From: Ailanthus altissimus
Taxonomy: Eukaryota > Streptophyta > Magnoliopsida > Sapindales > Simaroubaceae
Assembly (NCBI GenBank): GCA_946807835.1
Contig: OX327695.1
Span: forward strand, 22,054,501-22,118,500
Direction of reading: 5' to 3'
Length of the DNA stretch: 64,000 nt
The notes under the pieces were generated by a model. The model was not told where the DNA came from, made no database searches, and saw only the letters and a list, made by a program, of their open reading frames with translations. This document shows positions 58,829-64,000 of the stretch, in pieces; position 1 is the stretch's first letter; each line of letters starts with the position of its first letter. A program made the translations under genes and the position numbers.

Positions 58829-59240
58829 AGCGGTTGGTTTCGAGATCCTAATTCTCATCGTTTAGTGAAAGGTAATTTCAGAGCTTCCTTCGATAATTTG
58901 TTGGATTCTCCTTCATTTTCTCATTCTTCACCCATTAACACCTTGATCAAAAATCAAATTAGGGGACTCATTGACCCAGGGGACAATCAGTCCCATCATA
59001 ATGACCATAACCAACCTAAGACACTTAGAGACTATATGAACCCTACACGAACCGGTGCACCATCTTGCTTATTTTTCCTCCGGATGCAGCACATTTTAAT
59101 TTTAAGCCAAGCATTATCCAATTTTTACCCACTTTTCATGGCTTAGAGGTAGAGAACCCTTATCTATAACTAAGAGAATTTGAAGAAGTGTGTAACATGT
59201 ATAATGACAAAAATTGTAGCATGAACACAATCCGACTTAA
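58829..59240 (+). pseudogene. Athila-like gag, 3'-deleted
   Basis: The frame MSGWFRDPNSHRLVKGNFRA runs to LRDYMNPTRTGAPSC, then a shift leads to FNFKPSIIQFLPTFHGLEVE and LREFEEVCNMYN. LRDY.NP.RT..PSCI and FHGLE.ENPYLHL.EFEEVC are hallmarks of Athila/Tat gag. Sequence after MNTIRLK jumps to the end of RT, so the gag C-terminus, protease and most of RT are deleted. In a full element about 3 kb would lie between. Confidence 0.88.
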
Positions 59241-59860
59241 GCCTTATCTAAACCTTTTTGTAACCTCTTAGCAAAAGATATATCATTTTCGTGGACTCAA
59301 GAGTGTCAAAATTCATTTAAAAAATTAATTGACCTCTTAATATCTACTCATATCATACAATCTCCTAACTAGTCTTTAACTTTTAAGCTCATGTGTGATG
59401 CTAGTGACTACACTGTTGGTGTTGTATTGGAACAAAGAAAGAAAGGTAAATCATATGTAATTTATTACGCAAGTAGAACTTTAAACAGTGCACAAATGAA
59501 TTACACAACAACTAAAAAAATTACTACTTGCTGTAATATTTGCATTAGACAAATTTTATTCTTACTTAATTGGTTCTTCACCTGTTGTATTTACTGACCA
59601 TACTGTTATAAGGTACTTAATGTCAAAACAGGATGCAAACCTAGACTGATTCAATGGATTCTATTGCTTCAAGAATTTAATATCACTATGAATGATAAGA
59701 AGGGAGCTGAGAATGTTGTTACAGATCACTTATCAAAACTCGCACCAGATTTATCAACACAAATAACACCTCTTATTAATGATTCTTTTCCCGATGAATT
59801 TTATTTTCTACTGTTACAATGGCTTGGTATGCTAATATTGTTAATTTTCTTATAATAGGA
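59241..59860 (+). pseudogene. Athila-like RT end and RNase H
   Basis: Text just after the junction (ISFSWTQECQNSFKKLIDLL, STHIIQSPN) is the thumb end of a gypsy RT. Frame 59391-59597 gives MCDASDYTVGVVLEQRKKGK and VIYYASRTLNSAQMNYTTTK, the RNase H of gypsy elements with its DAS motif. It continues after a shift as ALDKFYSYLIGSSPVVFTDH. LQEFNITMNDKKGAENVVTD-HLSKL (59664 onward) ends the domain. Confidence 0.9.
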
Positions 59861-61113
59861 GAAAGGCCACCTTAATGGAATGCTCAAGACAAAAAGAAAT
59901 TTTTAACCGAGGTAAGAAAGTTTTATTGGGATGATCCATATCTCTTCAAATATTTTCCCGACAAAATATTTTGAAGATGCATACCCGACAATGAGGCAAG
60001 TAGTTTTATTGAATTTTGTCATTCTAAAGCATGTGGAGAATATTTCTTATCAAAGAAAACAGCTGTAAAAATCTTGCAATGTAGATTTTATTGGCCCACT
60101 TCATTTAAAGATACACATGCATAACGTGTAAAAATTGTCAAAAAAATGGGTTCCATTTCAAAACGAAACATGATTTCTTTGAACCCCATTCTTGTTATTG
60201 AAATCTTTGATTGTTGGGGGATAGATTTCATAGGACCATTTTTGCTATCATTTGGATTTACGTATATCTTAGTCGCAATAGATTATGTCTCAAAATAGAT
60301 TGAGACTATTCCATGTCGAAATAATGACCATAAAACAGTCATAAAATTTTAAAAACAATATATCTTAAGTCAATTTAGAATCTCTCGAGCCATTATAAGT
60401 GATAGAGTTAAGCATTTTTGTAATAGGCCATTTAAAACATTAATGAAAAAATATGGAATTACTCATAAAGTTGTTACCCCTTATCATCCTCAAACAAGTG
60501 GACAAGTTGAACTAGCAAATAGAAAGATAAAAGAAATTTTAGAAAAAACTATAAACCCAAATCGCAAATATTGGTCTTTAAGACTTAATGATGCACTGTG
60601 GGCTTATAAATTTGCTTTTAAAACTTCATTGGGTATGTCTCCTTATAGGATAGTTTATGGGAAACCTTGTCACTTACTTCTAGAACTTAAGCATAAAGCC
60701 AACTGGGCCATTAAAACTTTCAATGCAAATCCTGATTCTGCTGGAAAGATACGTAAATTACAAATAAATGAACTTGACGAATTGAGAAATGATGCATCTG
60801 AGAATTCAAAAATTCATAAAGCTAAAATCAAAGCTTTTCATAATCAAAAAATTCAAAGAAAAACATTTGATGTTGGTCAGAAGGTTTTGCTTTATAATTC
60901 TCGCCTTCACTTATTCCCTGGAAAATTATGATCAAGATGGAGTGGCCCTTTTATTGTGAAACATGTGTACCCTTATGGAACAATTGACATTGAAAATTCT
61001 AAGAATGATAATGTATTTAAAATAAATGGGCAAAAACTTAAGCCATTTCTAGAAAACCAAGCTTTTTCTAGAGAATTTGTGTCCCTGTCTGACCCTTGTT
61101 ATGAGACCAAATA
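59861..61113 (+). pseudogene. Athila-like integrase, nearly complete
   Basis: Reads YYWDDP-like FYWDDPYLFKYFPDKIF, HSKACGEYFLSKKTAVKIL, FYWPTSFKDTHA and WGIDFIGPFLLSFGFTYILV (first catalytic Asp). [19 protein letters not shown] gives the second Asp, and [20 protein letters not shown] the Glu. The open frame 60443-60931 then covers [38 protein letters not shown]. After one stop RWSGPFIVKHVYPYGT and FKINGQKLKPFL follow, to YETK-stop at 61113. The catalytic triad residues all survive, but at least four stops (for example at Trp of YVSKW) are present. Confidence 0.92.
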
Positions 61114-61559
61114 ATCTTTGTTTAACATATTTATATATATTTATTCTTCTTTTAACTTTTTTTTTTGTTTTTACTTGTAGGTTAATTTAGTATTTTTGTT
61201 AAAGTTTTGTTTTGTACCCCGGTTAAGTGGCGGATAATGGCACTCAGTGACATTTCAAGTCAGTTTTGTCAGTTTTCCATAATTACTGATACATTCTCTT
61301 CTTTCCCCTTTTCTAAAAAAATGGATGACATTCTAAAAAATTTGAAAAGATATTTTTCCTTATTGCCTTAACATGCCTTAAAGAAAATTTACTAAGCAAT
61401 ATGTGAAAGATTAAGGTTATTAATGATTATAAATATACCTGTTGATGTACATTGGTTAATTGAAGTCAAAGTTCGATTGATAGGTGAATTTTCAGACTCA
61501 TTAATTTCCTACATGCCTGGCTTAGGTAAAAGCTCTTTTGCAAAAAAACGAAGAGCAAA
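61114..61559. other. Post-integrase non-coding region
   Basis: T-rich start, then TGGCGGATAATGGCACTCAGTGACATTTC. No coding frame recognised. In Athila elements this position holds the long 3' region that sometimes has an envelope-like ORF; none is seen here. Confidence 0.5.
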
Positions 61560-61905
61560 ATGATTAAGCGTTTGTTACAAGTGTGCATGCATGACTTGCA
61601 ACGCACGTTGCCGCACTTTAGGAATGGTGTCTATAAATCGCGAAGATAAAATTAGGTTCATTAAGGATGGCTTGCGTAAGGAGTCTTTAGATGATATGTT
61701 ATTGACTCTTGAGACGCATCCTAGTGGATATGTGCATACTACAATTTGTGAATTATAGGACATATTCCTAAAAGAACATGAGCGATACAATCTCGGGAAT
61801 CTAACTTTAAAAGACCCCGTTTCCAATTTATAAAAAAATTGGATGAGAAGTCTATCCCCGACCCAAAGAAGGCGTTTAAGCCATTTCTGGACATAAAACT
61901 AGAGG
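61560..61905 (+). pseudogene. Unrecognised Cys-rich frame downstream of integrase
   Basis: Starting near 61567 the plus strand reads LSVCYKCACMTCNARCRTLG, then MVSINREDKIRFIKDGLRKE, SLDDMLLTLETHPSGYVHTT and ICEL, before one stop. DIFLKEHERYNLGNLTLKDP follows in-frame to a second stop near 61832. A +1 frame continues with KSIPDPKKAFKPFLDIKLEE. About 110 codons with only one internal stop and soluble, charged composition look like a real decayed ORF. Five Cys in a C-x2-C-x-C-x2-C-x3-C pattern suggest a metal-binding knuckle. I do not recognise the family. It sits between integrase and the LOG-like gene, so it may be part of the same accessory module. Confidence 0.45.
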
Positions 61906-62082
61906 AAGATGTAAGCCACAATCACAACTACTTGTACATATTTATTATAGCTATTATTTTTAAATGTTTCATTTCAAACTCAAACATCTTTTCCAACAAC
62001 CAACCACCCGTAGTTGATTTTGAAAATTTTACATTTTAAACCAACAACCCATGTGATTTAACTTTACAACACCTTTTGGCTT

Positions 62083-62090
62083 TATAAATA
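62083..62090 (+). promoter_or_regulatory. TATA-like box before the LOG-like gene
   Basis: GCTTTATAAATACATTGC lies 78 bp before the ATG at 62161. It is followed by a leader ending in AAGAGAGAGGGTGAG. This looks like a plant core promoter; it could be coincidence in AT-rich DNA. Confidence 0.45.
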
Positions 62091-62160
62091 CATTGCATTA
62101 TTTCTGCATCTTCATACAAACTCAAAATCATTCAAGAGAGAGGGTGAGTGTTATAATGCA

Positions 62161-62809
62161 ATGAGCATCAACTCATAAATTCACAAAAATTTGTGTGTTA
62201 TGTGGATCTAGCGCTGAAAAAACTAGAGAGTTTGTAGAAGCAGCAGAAACCCTTGGTAAGGTTTTAGTTGAACGAAAAAATTCATTTAGTATATGGAAGA
62301 GTTAGTCTTGAATTAATGGGATGTATGGCAACAACTACACAAAATAAAGGCATTCAAGTTTTAGGTATCATACTGAAAGTTCTAGCTGTTGGAAACAATG
62401 TAGGAAAAATAATTAGAGATGAGTGACAGGTATCATCAATGCATGAGTGAATGTCTCTTATGCTTCGAAATGTTGATGCCTTCATAGCTCTACCTGGAGG
62501 TTTTAGAACTTTGGAAGGAATTTTTCAAATTGTCTCGTGAGCACAATTGTAAATCCACCAAAAACCCATTGGTTTGTTAAATATTGATGGTTTTATAATG
62601 AGTTGTTATCTTTTCTTAACTATACGGTAGAAAAATAGTTCTTCTTATCTGCAGCACGACAGATCCTCATTTCTACTTCAACTGTTGATTAGTTACTCAA
62701 TGAATTACAAGCTTTTATACCTCTATCTGATCCAATAATGTGTCCAATAAATTGGTATACTGATAATAGTGAAAAGAAACGCAAGATAAATTTGACGCTT
62801 CGTCTATAG
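62161..62809 (+). pseudogene. LOG-like cytokinin riboside 5'-monophosphate phosphoribohydrolase, intronless, in a retroelement
   Basis: LOG enzymes release active cytokinin bases from their nucleotides (family knowledge). The ATG at 62161 (MSINS) is followed, after a one-base insertion, by KFTKICVLCGSSAEKTREFV, the conserved CVFCGSS start. A second shift near 62276 leads to IHLVYGRVSLELMGCMATTT. Then come NKGIQVLGIILKVLAVGN, SLMLRNVDAFIALPGGFRTL, AQL..IHQKPIGLLNIDGF and LLNELQAFIPLSDPI, ending TLRL-stop at 62807-62809. The span of about 216 codons equals a normal LOG protein. No introns interrupt it, whereas plant LOG genes usually have several. Four in-frame stops, three of them TGA, replace codons expected as Arg or Trp. 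The catalytic PGGxGTxxE motif reads PGGFRTLEG, so Gly and Glu are lost. Neighbours are Athila integrase upstream and a polypurine tract downstream. Confidence 0.88.
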
Positions 62810-62857
62810 CCTATCTACTTTTATATATTTTAAAGCATTTTATGTGGCTTGTTTATT

Positions 62858-62884
62858 TTGTTGCAAGTTTTATTTCTAATAAAA
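62858..62884 (+). terminator. Possible polyadenylation signal after the LOG-like gene
   Basis: TTTCTAATAAAAGATA contains AATAAA about 70 bp after the stop codon, with T/G-rich flanks. Weak by itself. Confidence 0.35.
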
Positions 62885-62929
62885 GATATTTCAGGTGATA
62901 TATTCTAAACTCTACTCTTTCTATATTTT

Positions 62930-62972
62930 GACATTGAAGACAATGTCTCAATCTGATTGGGGGGAGAATGGT
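62930..62972 (+). promoter_or_regulatory. Inverted repeat and polypurine tract of Athila-like element
   Basis: GACATTG-AAGA-CAATGTC (62930-62947) is followed by GATTGGGGGGAGAATGG with six G at 62959-62964. The ACATTGAGGACAATGT..GGGGGGAG combination recurs upstream of the 3' LTR in plant Athila/Tat elements (from memory). Its position downstream of the LOG-like gene places that gene inside the element. Confidence 0.75.
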
Positions 62973-63800
62973 TGATATATAATGTTAGTGTTGTTTATTT
63001 TTTTGTTATCATTTTGTTCTCTAAAAAAAATCATCATGGATGACGTGAGTAAAAGGTTTATTTACGCATTCTAGTCCTAGAATGGTAAAGTAAATAGTAC
63101 ATTACTGAACTTTTGAAACACATTGTAATTGGTTTATTTTTAATGCATTTTATATATATTTGTTTGTTGCTTAAGTTTTTGATAACACTTACATAAATAA
63201 ATTTGCTTTACTACCGAAGTATAATTTCGAAATTGTTTAGTTTAAATCATTTTTTTCTATCTAAGTTACTAAAGAATAACTTCTAAGACTTGTGGTAAAA
63301 TTATTTCTTGAGCACAATACTAAGACTTGTGGTAAAATAGATGATTCAATATATATAGCCAAGATAATTTTCATGTTTAAATATACATATTCTTTTCTAA
63401 ACTCACATATCTTTTGTTAGTGAATGAAGAGGTTTGAGATAACAGCTTACGAACTTTCATTGATCTTTTGAAATGGTTAATTTTTGTTTGGAAGGATATT
63501 ATTTAGGATGATGAATGATTTGGTTGCTAACTAAAGGATGATAAAAAAATTAGAAAAGTATTATGGTGATAAATTGCTTTTATTTTATTATAATTCCTTA
63601 TGTCTTTAAAAATAAGAACACAAAAAAAAGTATAAATAAAAAAGAGAAAAGAAGTCAATTTAGTTCAATAACGTCTTTGTTAAATTTTAGAGGACAAAAG
63701 TCATTAGGAAGCAATTTTATCACCGGACTCTTTATTCGTAAGATTTACATAAAATAATTAAAGTCCTGAAGCTAGTATGTGGTAAACATGGTTTGACTCT
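62973..63800. other. AT-rich DNA where the 3' LTR would be expected
   Basis: No similarity to the family-B LTR start (TGATGAACACTTG) beyond a chance TGAT. A phrase ATACTAAGACTTGTGGTAAAAT occurs near 63318 with a partial copy near 63280, a 36-bp duplication. No gene. Confidence 0.4.
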
Positions 63801-64000
63801 TGTCACGCCCCAGACCCAAAAGATCTGACACATAACATAACTTACACTCCTTCAACAATGTACACTTATACTTAATAATATATAAAATTTCAAACTTTAA
63901 TTCAACATAGGAATCCTTAGCAAGTTGCTAGTAAGTTCAACACTAAAACCAACCCATAACCTAAAATATAAACATAAACATTTATTGACAATATTAAACA
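63801..64000 (-). repeat. Family-C LTR, left 200 bp
   Basis: TGTCACGCCCCAGACCCAAAAGATCTGACACAT matches the start of the LTR at 14323. It begins after ACTCT and runs off the window. Same orientation as 14323, so probably minus-oriented. Confidence 0.82.

Larger units (their letters stand above)
57052..63800 (+). mobile_element. Athila-like Ty3/gypsy element carrying a LOG-like gene
   Basis: 5' LTR 57052-58485, PBS 58492-58509, gag from 58829, an internal deletion joining gag to the end of RT near 59240, RNase H 59380-59790, integrase 59820-61113, a long post-integrase region with a Cys-rich frame (61560-61905), an intronless LOG-like gene (62161-62809), and a polypurine tract at 62959-62972. 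The expected 3' LTR does not follow the tract in recognisable form. The right boundary is set where a family-C LTR begins (63801) and is nominal. Confidence 0.82.

Noticed and set aside
62959..63060. 3' LTR of the Athila-like element directly after the polypurine tract
   Set aside because: The sequence does not align with the family-B LTR at 57052 beyond a chance TGAT.

Overview
The window looks like nuclear DNA of a flowering plant, probably a eudicot. It is AT-rich and almost entirely made of nested, decaying plant transposable elements: Ty1/copia, Ty3/gypsy of Athila/Tat and chromovirus type, LINE, CACTA, MULE-like and SINE-like. Its one low-copy gene family is a plant class-3 lipase with plant-type GT/AG introns. 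There are no bacterial operons, no CRISPR array and no convincing tRNA or rRNA gene. The species cannot be named from the sequence alone.

Layout. 1-1252: the right part of a long LTR (family A). 1253-12360: an old gag-like transposon gene (2619-4294, resuming at 9499) split by a complete but dead copia element (4300-9493, TSD ACCAT), then a minus-strand gypsy integrase relic (11090-12262). 12365: a CACTA-type terminus. 13630-19341: a minus-strand LINE split by a 2.7-kb solo LTR (family C). 19560-23482: the 3' part of a plus-strand chromovirus with its 3' LTR. 23483-26860: mostly unassignable repeat.

26989-47290 is a tandem array of triacylglycerol lipase genes resembling plant oil-body lipase (OBL1). 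Copy A (26989-31057) and copy B (38504-41468) keep most exons and the GHSLGG nucleophile motif, but both carry disabling changes. Copies C (46773-46886) and D (47123-47290) are small fragments. Copies A and B are separated by a truncated CACTA transposase locus (about 31600-37453), itself split by a deleted copia-type LTR element (32069-35121, TSD TAAGA). A minus-strand copia element (about 43100-46772) interrupts copy C.

48766-64000 is a stack of retroelements. A solo family-A LTR lies at 48766-50253. A plus-strand copia element (gag from about 50930) is interrupted at 53067 by a solo family-B LTR (TSD CCAAC), which is itself interrupted at 54034 by a solo family-A LTR (TSD CCCAT). The copia RT is then cut at 57052 by an Athila-like element with 5' LTR, PBS, gag fused by deletion to the end of RT, RNase H and a nearly complete integrase.

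The most unusual feature is downstream of that integrase and before a polypurine tract: a full-length, intronless but mutated copy of a LOG-type cytokinin-activating enzyme gene (62161-62809), preceded by a short Cys-rich reading frame I do not recognise. This suggests cellular gene capture by a gypsy-type retroelement. No gene in the window looks fully intact.
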